The position numbers were made by a program, and so were the translations under genes. The notes under the pieces are model-generated. The model worked only from the letters and a program-made list of their open reading frames with translations, ran no database searches and was not told the origin of the DNA. 64,000 nucleotides of DNA from contig JAQWWH010000072.1 of assembly GCA_029255105.1 (NCBI GenBank), positions 1-64,000 of the forward strand, in the 5' to 3' direction. This DNA is from Flavimaricola sp. GTDB lineage: Bacteria; Pseudomonadota; Alphaproteobacteria; Rhodobacterales; Rhodobacteraceae. Shown here piece by piece: positions 19,077-27,325 of the stretch; position 1 is the first letter of the stretch; each line of letters opens with the position of its first letter.

Positions 19077-19979
19077 ATGATGCTGCCGTTCTACACTCTG
19101 GACGTGTTCACCGATCAGCCGTTTGCCGGAAACCCGCTGGCCGTCGTCCTTGAGGCGGACGGGTTGAGCACGGCGCAGATGCAGACCATCGCACGCGAAT
19201 TCAACCTGTCTGAAACCACCTTTGTCCGCAAACCCGTTGACCCGGCGCATACGGCAGAGGTTCGCATCTTTTTCCCAACCGCCGAGATCGCCTTTGCCGG
19301 TCATCCCACCATCGGTTGCGCCCTGTTGCTGGCCCAATTGGCCGCACTGGCCGGGGATGCCGTCAGCCATATCGTACTGGAAGAGCAGGCCGGACTGGTC
19401 CCGGTGTCCCTGACATCCGAGGGCGGGACACGGCAGGCGACCCTTACGGCCCCGGTCATTCCCTATCCCCGTCCCTGTGAGATCGACGCGGCGCTGCGGG
19501 CGCGGGCTGTCGATTTGGCGCCGGCCGACATTGGCTTTGCCAGCCATACCTGCGGCGTCTTTGCTGGTGGCCCGGCGTTTCTGTATGTCCCCCTTCAGGA
19601 CACAAAGGCGTTGGCCCGGGCCCGCCCGATCGAGCCGTTTTGGTCCCAACTGATGGAAGCCGCGGGTGTGGATTCAGCCTATCTTTACACCCCCGGCGAG
19701 GGCGCGGACTTCCAGGCCCGCATGTTTTCGCCCACCGCAGGCATCCCCGAAGATCCTGCAACCGGATCGGCAAGCGCAATCCTTGCGGGGGCCTTTCTGG
19801 CAGCAGGAACCTTGAGCGAGGGCACCACCACCTTCGCCCTTAGGCAGGGTGTCGAAATGGGCCGACCCTCCCGGATCGGGCTGGCTGTCGACGTTCTGGC
19901 AGGCCAGATCACAGCCGTTCGGGTGACAGGGACCATGGTGCGCATTTCCGAGGGCCGGATCATGGTCCCAACGCCCTAG
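19077..19979 (+). CDS. PhzF family isomerase/epimerase-like protein
   Basis: A 299-300-residue cytosolic protein with the two-lobed diaminopimelate-epimerase fold. Family motifs are DVFTDQPFAGNPLAVV, the conserved glutamate in NLSETTFV, FFPTAEIAFAGHPTIG and EDPATGSASAILA. PhzF enzymes isomerise small acids, but most homologues have unknown substrates. Two adjacent ATG codons are available. Co-directional with rlmJ and the downstream DMT transporter. Confidence 0.9.
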   Translation: MMLPFYTLDVFTDQPFAGNPLAVVLEADGLSTAQMQTIAREFNLSETTFVRKPVDPAHTAEVRIFFPTAEIAFAGHPTIGCALLLAQLAALAGDAVSHIVLEEQAGLVPVSLTSEGGTRQATLTAPVIPYPRPCEIDAALRARAVDLAPADIGFASHTCGVFAGGPAFLYVPLQDTKALARARPIEPFWSQLMEAAGVDSAYLYTPGEGADFQARMFSPTAGIPEDPATGSASAILAGAFLAAGTLSEGTTTFALRQGVEMGRPSRIGLAVDVLAGQITAVRVTGTMVRISEGRIMVPTP

Positions 19980-20105
19980 GGCCATACCCGAAAGCCCCGC
20001 TGGAGGGGCCGAAACCGACCCCCATAAAGGTCGCTCTGACGACAGACCGGGCGGGCTGGACTTGCCATTTCTGCCGCCAGAAGAGGCGGTCCGGAAGGAG
20101 CGGCA

Positions 20106-21008
20106 GTGCAACCGATCTCATACAGAACTGGCGTGATCCTCGTCCTTGTCGCCGCGACCCTGTGGTCCATCATGGGCCTGATGATCCGGGCCTTGGGGGA
20201 TATGGGGACATGGCAGGTGCTGTTCTGGCGGTCGGCAGGCATGCTGCCCGTCGTCATCGCCTATGTCACCTGGCGCTCCAACGGCGCCCTTTTTGCCCGG
20301 ATCAGGACAGCCGGACTGCCCGCCACATTGGGCGGCCTTGGCCTGGTGGCCGCGTTTTCCGGGGCGATCTATGCCATTCAATCGACGACGGTGGCCAATG
20401 CGGTGTTCCTGTTCGCCGCCGCCCCCGTCATGACCGCCCTTCTGGGCTGGATCCTGTTGGGGGAACGGGTGTTGCTCCGGACATGGATCGCCATCGCCGT
20501 AGCCCTTTTTGGCATGCTGATCATGGTGCGCGAAGGGCTGGCGGCGGGGGCGCTTTCGGGCAATATCGCGGCCCTCTTGTCCGCCCTTGGCTTTGCTGCC
20601 TTCACCGTTGCCCTGCGGCGCGGCAAGACCGGCGATATGATGCCTGCAATCATTCTGGGCGGCGTCTTTTCCATGATCGTCGCCGCCATTGTCATCACGT
20701 CGCGGGGTGAGGCACTGTTGCCCTCGGCGGGTCAGGCGGGATTGGCTGCGGCCATGGGGGCCGTGATCCTTGGGCTAGGACTGTCCTTTTATACCCTTGG
20801 AAGCCGCGCGGTTGAGGCGGCCAACCTTGCCCTCCTGAGCCTGCTTGAGGTCATCCTTGCCCCGATCTGGGTCTGGTTCTTTCTGGGCGAAACAGCGAGC
20901 ATCATGACATTTGTCGGGGGAGTGATCGTGCTGGCCGCTGTTACACTTAATGCCCTGGCCGGGATCGGTAGCCGCAAACCGGCCCCACCGCCGGGCGCGC
21001 TTTTGTGA
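20106..21008 (+). CDS. EamA/DMT family transporter
   Basis: A 300-residue inner-membrane carrier with two EamA repeats and about ten helices (VILVLVAATLWSIMGLMIRAL; second repeat from GNIAALLSALGFAAFTVAL). It starts at GTG behind a strong GGAAGGAG ribosome binding site. The substrate is unknown. It is the second DMT carrier in the window and not closely similar by eye to the one at 7590. Confidence 0.85.
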   Translation: MQPISYRTGVILVLVAATLWSIMGLMIRALGDMGTWQVLFWRSAGMLPVVIAYVTWRSNGALFARIRTAGLPATLGGLGLVAAFSGAIYAIQSTTVANAVFLFAAAPVMTALLGWILLGERVLLRTWIAIAVALFGMLIMVREGLAAGALSGNIAALLSALGFAAFTVALRRGKTGDMMPAIILGGVFSMIVAAIVITSRGEALLPSAGQAGLAAAMGAVILGLGLSFYTLGSRAVEAANLALLSLLEVILAPIWVWFFLGETASIMTFVGGVIVLAAVTLNALAGIGSRKPAPPPGALL

Positions 21009-21060
21009 CAGCTCTTTTGCGGCCCTGCCCCTTTTCGTCGCGGTTTAACCACCCTATAGA

Positions 21061-21510
21061 ATGACGATGTTTGCAGATTTCCTTCGCCGCCTGACGGCCC
21101 CCGAACCCACCCGCCTGCCTGACCCGGACGCCCGCCTTGCGCTGACGGCCCTTCTTGTGCGCCTTGCCAAGTCGGACGGGGACTATGCCCAGGACGAGAT
21201 CGAACGGATCGATCGCATCATCCAGCGCCGCTTTGGGATCAGCCCGTTCGAGGCGACCAAGCTGCGCGGCGATGCCGAAGGGCTGGAGGCCGAGGCCCCG
21301 GACACCGTCCGCTTTACCCGCTCCATCAAGGATGCGGTGGCCTACGAGGACCGCCTCGGTGTGATCGAGGCCATGTGGGAGGTCGTTTTGGCCGACGGTG
21401 TCCGCGATTCTGACGAGGATGCGTTGCTGCGCCTTGTTGCGCCGATGCTTGGGGTGACCGATCAGGAATCCGCTCTTGCGCGGCAGAAGATCGTCGGCGC
21501 GCGCGGCTGA
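21061..21510 (+). CDS. TerB family tellurite-resistance-like protein
   Basis: A 149-residue helical protein matching the TerB/TerB-like fold: ALTALLVRLAKSDGDYAQDE and the second copy-like segment VIEAMWEVVLADGVRDSDED each hold the conserved acidic loop. Members bind divalent metal and occur in stress and membrane-associated settings; a direct role in tellurite resistance is not implied. The next gene starts 7 bp after the stop. Confidence 0.85.
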   Translation: MTMFADFLRRLTAPEPTRLPDPDARLALTALLVRLAKSDGDYAQDEIERIDRIIQRRFGISPFEATKLRGDAEGLEAEAPDTVRFTRSIKDAVAYEDRLGVIEAMWEVVLADGVRDSDEDALLRLVAPMLGVTDQESALARQKIVGARG

Positions 21511-21517
21511 TCCAACC

Positions 21518-22276
21518 ATGTTTGCCAGCCTGCCCATGTACGCCCGGCCACAGAACGCGGCCGCGCATGATGCCCTTTGGACGTTGATCCGGGATGGCCT
21601 TCGGGACCGGGGTATTGCCGCACCCGACGCGCTCGACCAGGATTTTCGCCATGTCGAGGGCTGGGGCCGCGAGGATCTGGTTCTGGGCCAGATTTGCAAC
21701 CTGCCCTATCGGGCGGTTTTCCGCGACCGGGTCACAGCGATCGGATCAGCAGACTATGATCTGCCCGAGGTGGAGCCGGGCCAGTACTTCAGCCAGTGGG
21801 TTGTCCGGGCCGATGACCCGGCCCAGCGCCTCGAGGACTGCGATGGCTACCGGTTGGCCTACAATGATGCCCTGTCCCATTCCGGCTGGGGCGCGGCCGA
21901 GGCGAATGCGGAACGGCGCGGTTTGCGCCTGTTGCCCCATCTGTCGACCGGCGCCCATCGCGCCAGCATGCAGGCGGTTGCGACGGGAGAGGCCGATCTG
22001 GCCTGTATCGATGCCGTCACATGGCGCATGGCCAAACGGTGGGATCCCGTGGCGGACAAGCTGCGCGTGATCGGGCGCTCGGACGGCAGCCCGGGCATGA
22101 CCTTCATCACCCGCCCGGGCCAGGATCCGGCCCCCTATTTCGCGGCCATTGCCGCCGCGATTGCCGATCTGGACGACGCGCACAGGGCGACGCTGGGGCT
22201 GCGGGCGATCGTGTCGCTACCAACCTCGGCCTACGATATCCCGCTTGCCAGCGATCCGGCGGGCTATCCCGCCTGA
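21518..22276 (+). CDS. PhnD-like substrate-binding protein without signal peptide
   Basis: A 252-residue protein resembling periplasmic phosphate/phosphonate-binding proteins (PhnD type): FASLPMYARPQNAAAHDALW at the start, and the C-terminal lobe GEADLACIDAVTWRMAKRW. There is no signal peptide or lipobox, so it is probably cytoplasmic and may be an enzyme-like or sensory derivative. I chose the ATG 7 bp after the TerB stop rather than one inside that gene. No ABC permease or ATPase for it is nearby. Confidence 0.8.
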   Translation: MFASLPMYARPQNAAAHDALWTLIRDGLRDRGIAAPDALDQDFRHVEGWGREDLVLGQICNLPYRAVFRDRVTAIGSADYDLPEVEPGQYFSQWVVRADDPAQRLEDCDGYRLAYNDALSHSGWGAAEANAERRGLRLLPHLSTGAHRASMQAVATGEADLACIDAVTWRMAKRWDPVADKLRVIGRSDGSPGMTFITRPGQDPAPYFAAIAAAIADLDDAHRATLGLRAIVSLPTSAYDIPLASDPAGYPA

Positions 22277-22344
22277 GGCGAACCATGGCTTTGCCAAAGG
22301 CCTCCGATGTGCAAGCTTTGCGCCTTCAAGAAGGAGCACGGATC

Positions 22345-23158
22345 ATGTCGTTGGCAGATGAATACTTTGGCACGCCCGCCCAACAGGATCTGGCGCGCCG
22401 TGCCCGGGCCCTGTTTGACGTGGTCAAGGACGATCCCCGGTTCACCTACTACGGGCGCGGCGTCGGGATCGTCCGGCCCCAAGACGGTGGCATCGACCTT
22501 ATGAGCGCGGTCATCGCACTTTCGGGCGCCTGCCATTTTGCCGCGACGGCGGACGACGAGGTCCCGCAGATCGAGGCCACGTTGCAGGACCGGGGTCTGA
22601 GTACCACGGTGTTTGTCCGCTGGACCGGCGGTGATGATGCGATCGCCAAGGCGCGGGACATCGTGGCGCAAACCGCATGCCCCACAGACGTGACCATCCA
22701 TAATCTCAACGCCGACAGCCCGCCAGAACACCTCATCAAACTTGCCGAGGTTGCGGAAACGGGCGGCGTTCTGGCCCCGGCAGGCTCTGTCCTGCGGGGG
22801 CAGACCCGACCAGGGGCTGGGCATCCTAGCCCTCGACGCCCAAGGACGGGCGGTGTCTTGCGCGGGGGCTGCCGGGTTCTGCCATCCCGATCACCCGGAA
22901 TACGCCTCGCAATGTTGGTGGGGGATGTTGGCGACGCATCCCGACCGGCGTGGGGAACGACTTGCCCTTGTCCTTGGAGCGATGGCGTTGATCGAAATGC
23001 GCGACCGCTACGGCTTTGCCTCATTCATGACCGGCGTGGTCGCAGGAAACGCCGCCTCTGAGGCGCTGTGCAAGCGATTGGGACTGTCGCCTGACGGCAA
23101 AAGCGTCGTCTCGGCCGTGGACGCCACTATGGTTCCCGGGGGTCGGATCACAAAATAA
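22345..23158 (+). pseudogene. GNAT-type acetyltransferase split by a frameshift
   Basis: Translation begins at an ATG with an AAGGAG site 8 nt upstream and reads 150 residues (MSLADEYFGTPAQQDLARRA onwards). The frame then loses coherence. Shifting by one base near the G5 run at 22796-22800 continues naturally as GLGILALDAQGRAVSCAGAA and a GNAT C-terminal part (CWWGMLATHPDRRGERLALV, GNAASEALCKRLGLSP). Removing one G joins the halves into a single protein of about 270 residues. It may be a true pseudogene, a sequencing error in the homopolymer, or a phase-variable locus. Substrate unknown. Confidence 0.75.
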
Positions 23159-23320
23159 AAACTCAGAGCACCGGTTTCAGGCAGCCAATTGCGCAAAGTC
23201 TCGTCATACTCCGCCCAGACTGACCTCCAAGGACAGGTGACGCAGCGAAAACCCGCGACGAAGCGTTGCATTTAGAGCGGTTTTGCGTCCTACTCTCCCA
23301 CCAAACAGGGAAAAAACATC

Positions 23321-24097
23321 GTGAGAACCGCAACGCCGGTCATCGAGATTCGTGACCTACACAAGTCGTATGGAAGTCTGGAAGTCCTGAAGGGCGTGGA
23401 TATTTCGGCGCCTGCAGGGCACGTCGTGTCTTTGATCGGCTCGTCCGGTTCGGGGAAGTCGACACTGTTGCGCTGCGCAAACCTTCTGGAAGACAGCGAG
23501 CGGGGCGACGTGCTGTTCTGCGGTGAGCCGGTGAAATGGAAGGGATCTGGCCTTGCCCGCCATCCAGCTGACCGCGCCCAGATGGTCCGCATCCGGACCA
23601 ACCTGTCGATGGTGTTCCAGCAGTTCAACCTTTGGGCCCATATGACGATCCTTCAAAACGTGATGGAGGCCCCTGTCACCGTCCTGCGCCGCGATCCGGC
23701 CGAGGTCGAAGCCGCCGCACGCAAGTACCTCGACAAGGTCGGCATTGGCGACAAATGCGATGCCTATCCAGCGATGTTGTCGGGCGGCCAACAACAGCGC
23801 GCCGCCATTGCCCGCGCCCTTTGCATGGAGCCCAAGGCCCTGCTGTTTGATGAGCCGACGTCCGCCCTTGACCCTGAGCTTGAGCAAGAGGTTGTGCGCG
23901 TTATCAAGGCGCTGGCCGAAGAAGGCAGGACGATGATCATCGTGACCCATGACATGCGCCTGGCCGGTGATGTCAGCGACCATGTCGTGTTTCTGCACCA
24001 GGGCCGGATCGAGGAAGAAGGTCCGCCGTCCGAGCTATTTCGCAACCCCAAGACCGAGCGTCTCAAGGGGTTTCTGTCTGCCACGGTGCCTGCGTGA
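23321..24097 (+). CDS. Amino-acid-type ABC transporter ATP-binding protein
   Basis: The ATPase of a polar-amino-acid (PAAT/HisP-type) importer, 258 residues, start GTG with an AGGGA ribosome binding site. Walker A is SSGSGKST (residues 41-48), followed by the Q-loop MVFQQFNLW, signature LSGGQQQRAAIARAL, Walker B ALLFDEPTSALD and the switch histidine IIVTHDM. It opens the 23.3-33.7 kb operon. Its stop overlaps the next gene as GTGA. Confidence 0.95.
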   Translation: MRTATPVIEIRDLHKSYGSLEVLKGVDISAPAGHVVSLIGSSGSGKSTLLRCANLLEDSERGDVLFCGEPVKWKGSGLARHPADRAQMVRIRTNLSMVFQQFNLWAHMTILQNVMEAPVTVLRRDPAEVEAAARKYLDKVGIGDKCDAYPAMLSGGQQQRAAIARALCMEPKALLFDEPTSALDPELEQEVVRVIKALAEEGRTMIIVTHDMRLAGDVSDHVVFLHQGRIEEEGPPSELFRNPKTERLKGFLSATVPA

Positions 24098-24819
24098 CGA
24101 AACGCTTGATACTTTGCCTGTGCCTTTGGCTTTTGACTGCGCTGGCTGCCGCAGCCGAAACCATACGGATCGGGACCGAGCCTGCGTTTCCGCCCTATAT
24201 CCAGCTGGATGCACAGGGCGAGATCACCGGCTTTGACCGCCAGATGACCGATGAGCTATGCCGCCGCGCCGGACTTTATTGCGTATGGATCGCAACCACG
24301 TTCGACAATCTGCTGCCGGGCGTCCTTTCGGGGCGGTTCGATCTTGCGATCTCGGGCCTTGGAAACAGCCCCGAGCGGCGGCGGATTGTAGACTTTACAA
24401 GAGTTTACCTTCCGTCGAGCGAACCGTCTGCCTATGCCGGGCATTTGAATGCCCCGCCGCCGGATCGCGCCCTGATCGGGGTGCAGGCCGGCACAATCCA
24501 TGAAAGCCATGTCCTAGAGATGGGTCGCCGTTTTCGGGCCTATCCAAGCGCGAAAGAGGCCTTGGATGCTGTTGTTGCCGGACAGATTGATCTGGTCTTC
24601 GGGTCATCCAGCTTTTTCACCGATGTTCTGCCCCGCGAATTTCCGTCGCTGCGCATCCTGCAATTCGAGCCTGTGGGCGTCGAAGGTGCGGCAATTGCGC
24701 TCGCGAAGGGGCGGCCAGACTTGCGCGAGCTTCTCAACACTGAGATTGCTGCCATGCTGGAAGACGGCACCATACAGGCCCTTGCCCGATTCTGGTTCAC
24801 GCCCCGGAGCGACACTTGA
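24094..24819 (+). CDS. Family 3 extracellular solute-binding protein (first of two)
   Basis: A 241-residue periplasmic protein with a signal peptide (MTKRLILCLCLWLLTALAAAA) and the family 3 pattern: ETIRIGTEPAFPPYIQLD, then GEITGFDRQMTDELCRRAGL. The start is GTG overlapping the ATPase stop. It is more diverged than the second binding protein at 24858; for example, the usual substrate-contacting R-D pair region is altered (SGLGNSPERRRIVDFTRVYL keeps the arginine). It may widen the substrate range of the shared permease. Confidence 0.85.
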   Translation: MTKRLILCLCLWLLTALAAAAETIRIGTEPAFPPYIQLDAQGEITGFDRQMTDELCRRAGLYCVWIATTFDNLLPGVLSGRFDLAISGLGNSPERRRIVDFTRVYLPSSEPSAYAGHLNAPPPDRALIGVQAGTIHESHVLEMGRRFRAYPSAKEALDAVVAGQIDLVFGSSSFFTDVLPREFPSLRILQFEPVGVEGAAIALAKGRPDLRELLNTEIAAMLEDGTIQALARFWFTPRSDT

Positions 24820-24857
24820 TGCTCCAATACCTGCCTTCATGTACACGGGAGATTTCT

Positions 24858-25589
24858 ATGAAGACACTGATCCTGACGACCGCCGCCCTGACCCTTGGGT
24901 CCACAATGGCCTTTGCCGAGGCCCATAGCACTGTCCGCATGGGCACCGAGGGCGCCTACCCTCCCTACAACTTCATCAACGACAACGGTGAGGTCGACGG
25001 GTTCGAACGGGAACTGGGCGACGAGATGTGCGCCCGCGCCGAATTGACCTGCGAATGGGTGACCAACGACTGGGATTCGATCATCCCCAACCTCGTGTCG
25101 GGCAACTACGACACCATCATCGCCGGCATGAGCATCACCGCCGAGCGGGACGAGGTCATCGACTTTACCCAAGACTACTACCCCCCGACCGAGTCGGCCT
25201 TTGTGGCGGCCTCTGCCGATGTCGACGTGATGTCGGGTGTCGTTTCGGCCCAGACCTCGACCATTCAGGCAGGCTATGTCGCTGAAAGCGGCGCAACCCT
25301 CCTGGAGTATGCAACCCCGGACGAGACGATCGCCGCCGTGCGCAACGGTGAGGCTGATGCTGTCTTTGCGGACTATGACTACCTTGCCCCGATCGTTGAG
25401 GCCTCGGGTGGAGAACTGATGTTCACCGGTGAGCGTGTTGCCCTTGGCGGTGGCGTCGGCATGGGCCTGCGCGAAAGCGACACCGAACTGCGCGACAAGT
25501 TTGACGCGGCCATCACCTCGATGAAGGACGACGGCACGCTGAATGCCCTTCTCGTTAAGTGGTTTGGCGACGAAGTCGGCACCTACTGA
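24858..25589 (+). CDS. Family 3 extracellular solute-binding protein (second)
   Basis: A 243-residue periplasmic binding protein. Signal peptide MKTLILTTAALTLGSTMAFA, then VRMGTEGAYPPYNFINDNGE and GFERELGDEMCARAELTCEW typical of lysine/arginine/ornithine/opine-type binding proteins, with IIAGMSITAERDEVIDFTQDY. The ATG follows a GGGAGA site; the longer upstream frame is discarded. A 9-bp GC hairpin downstream may stabilise this cistron's mRNA. The substrate is inferred only as a cationic or amine-like compound from the neighbouring enzymes. Confidence 0.9.
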   Translation: MKTLILTTAALTLGSTMAFAEAHSTVRMGTEGAYPPYNFINDNGEVDGFERELGDEMCARAELTCEWVTNDWDSIIPNLVSGNYDTIIAGMSITAERDEVIDFTQDYYPPTESAFVAASADVDVMSGVVSAQTSTIQAGYVAESGATLLEYATPDETIAAVRNGEADAVFADYDYLAPIVEASGGELMFTGERVALGGGVGMGLRESDTELRDKFDAAITSMKDDGTLNALLVKWFGDEVGTY

Positions 25590-25597
25590 TCAGGACA

Positions 25598-25627
25598 GGC
25601 CCGGGCGGGATAACCCCTGCCCGGGCC
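25598..25627 (+). other. Intercistronic GC hairpin after the binding protein gene
   Basis: Arms GGCCCGGGC and GCCCGGGCC with a 12-nt loop lie between the binding protein and permease genes, with no T-run. Such hairpins commonly let binding proteins be made in excess over membrane subunits by protecting the upstream mRNA. Confidence 0.7.
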
Positions 25628-25637
25628 GCACCCGGAC

Positions 25638-26522
25638 ATGTTTGCATTTTGCACCGATCCTGAAACGCTAAGCTCGCTGAGCTGGATGTTGTGTTACCTC
25701 ACAACGGCAAAGCACATGGGGCTTTATTACGCCTTTGGAACGGTTCTGTTGCTTTTGGCGATCACCGCCCCCGCCGCCCTTGCCTTTGGTTTTGGCGGGG
25801 CCGTCATGGCCCGGTCGCGCATCCCGCCCATCGCCTGGATTGGCAAGGGCTATGTGTCGGTCGTGCGCGGCGTGCCCGATATCGCCTTTTTCCTGTTTTT
25901 CGTTATCGCTCTGGACCAAGCCTTTGAATGGCTGCGCCATCAGGTCAAATGTCCCGACTGGGGCCAGCCGGTCCGGCAGGGCAATGACTTTGTCGTCTGC
26001 CCCGAGGCCAAGCTGCCCTTGGGCAATGCCCCCCAATGGGTGCATGAATCCTACGGCTTTTCCCTTGCTGTCCTGACCTTTGCCATCGTTTTTGGCGCCT
26101 TTGCCGCCAACGTCCTTTACGGCGCGATGCGGGCCGTCCCCAAGGCCCAGATCGAAACCGCCGAGGCCTATGGCATGAGCCACCGTCAGGCGTTTCGCCG
26201 GGTGCTGGTGCCACAGATGTGGGTCTATGCCTTGCCCGGCCTGTCCAACCTCTGGATGGTGCTGATCAAGGCCACGCCGCTGCTGTTCCTGCTTGGGGTT
26301 GAGGATATCGTGTACTGGGCACGCGAGTTGGGCGGAACCAAGACGCCCCAGTTCACCGCCTATCCGCATGGAGACTGGCGAATGTGGTACTTCCTGTTCC
26401 TGCTGATCTTTTACCTTTGCTTTACCAAGGTCTCTGAGGTGGTGCTGGAGCGGGTAATGAAGCGGCTGACCAAGGGCCAGGCCACCACGGGTGGCGAAAG
26501 CCAACGGAAGGCTGCTGCATGA
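25638..26522 (+). CDS. Amino-acid-type ABC transporter permease (HisQ-like)
   Basis: A 294-residue inner-membrane protein. The EAA loop that contacts the ATPase is visible as ETAEAYGMSHRQAFRRVLVP. It is longer than a typical 230-residue HisQ, with about 45 extra residues, including two cysteines, in a loop between helices (QVKCPDWGQPVRQGNDFVVC). Its end overlaps the next permease gene as ATGA. The two permeases should form the heterodimeric channel. Confidence 0.9.
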   Translation: MFAFCTDPETLSSLSWMLCYLTTAKHMGLYYAFGTVLLLLAITAPAALAFGFGGAVMARSRIPPIAWIGKGYVSVVRGVPDIAFFLFFVIALDQAFEWLRHQVKCPDWGQPVRQGNDFVVCPEAKLPLGNAPQWVHESYGFSLAVLTFAIVFGAFAANVLYGAMRAVPKAQIETAEAYGMSHRQAFRRVLVPQMWVYALPGLSNLWMVLIKATPLLFLLGVEDIVYWARELGGTKTPQFTAYPHGDWRMWYFLFLLIFYLCFTKVSEVVLERVMKRLTKGQATTGGESQRKAAA

Positions 26523-27325
26523 GCTGTTGGGAAACCGTTGCCGACTACGCCTTTCGGTCCCTTGGCTACGGCGAGAGGCTGTTGCCGCGAAGTGACTTTA
26601 CCCTGTGTCAGCAGGTCACCCTGATCGGGTCGGGGATGATCTGGAATGTCTATTTCGGGTTTGTCGCCCTGATCTCGGGCTTTTTCCTTGCCACGGCGGT
26701 GGCCCTGGGCAAGGCATCACGCCACTTCTGGCTGCGCAAGCCTGCCGAATGGTTCGTGTTCGTGTTTCGCGGATCGCCCCTCTTTATCCAGTTCTTCTTT
26801 GCCTATTTCCTGTTCCTGTCGCTCAAAGGGCAGGTCCCCTTTCTGGGGGCCTTTACCTCGGCCTGGCTTGGGGCGGCTGTTGTGTTGTTCTTCAACACTG
26901 CCGCCTATTCGGCAGAAATCTTTTACGGGGCGCTCAGGTCTATCCCGAAGGGTGATGTAGAGGCGGCGGATGCCTATGGGCTGACGGGCTGGTCCCGGTT
27001 CCGCCGGGTGGTCTGGCCAACGATGCTGCGTCTGGCCTGGCCTGCCTATACGAATGAGGCGATCTTTCTGTTCCATGCCACGACGCTGGTCTTCTTTTCC
27101 GGCTTTCCAGCCAGCCAGCAAAAGGGGGACGCGCTGTATTATGCGTCCTATTTTGCAGACAAGACCTTCAACCCCTTTGTTCCTTATCCGATCCTTGCGG
27201 GCTACTTCATCCTCGTCACCCTGACGATAATAGGCGTTTTTGGACTGGTAAACCGGCGTTTGAACCGCCATTTGCCACAGGATAGGAAAACCCGAATGGT
27301 GTTCCGACCCCAGGTGATCAGATGA
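26519..27325 (+). CDS. Amino-acid-type ABC transporter permease (HisM-like)
   Basis: The second membrane subunit, 268 residues. The segment VFRGSPLFIQFFFAYFLF is the characteristic RG-P motif of PAAT permeases, and the EAA loop reads EAADAYGLTGWSRFRRVVWP. The gene overlaps both its neighbours by 4 nt (ATGA). The downstream partner is the ligase at 27322, linking import directly to gamma-glutamylation. Confidence 0.9.
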   Translation: MSCWETVADYAFRSLGYGERLLPRSDFTLCQQVTLIGSGMIWNVYFGFVALISGFFLATAVALGKASRHFWLRKPAEWFVFVFRGSPLFIQFFFAYFLFLSLKGQVPFLGAFTSAWLGAAVVLFFNTAAYSAEIFYGALRSIPKGDVEAADAYGLTGWSRFRRVVWPTMLRLAWPAYTNEAIFLFHATTLVFFSGFPASQQKGDALYYASYFADKTFNPFVPYPILAGYFILVTLTIIGVFGLVNRRLNRHLPQDRKTRMVFRPQVIR

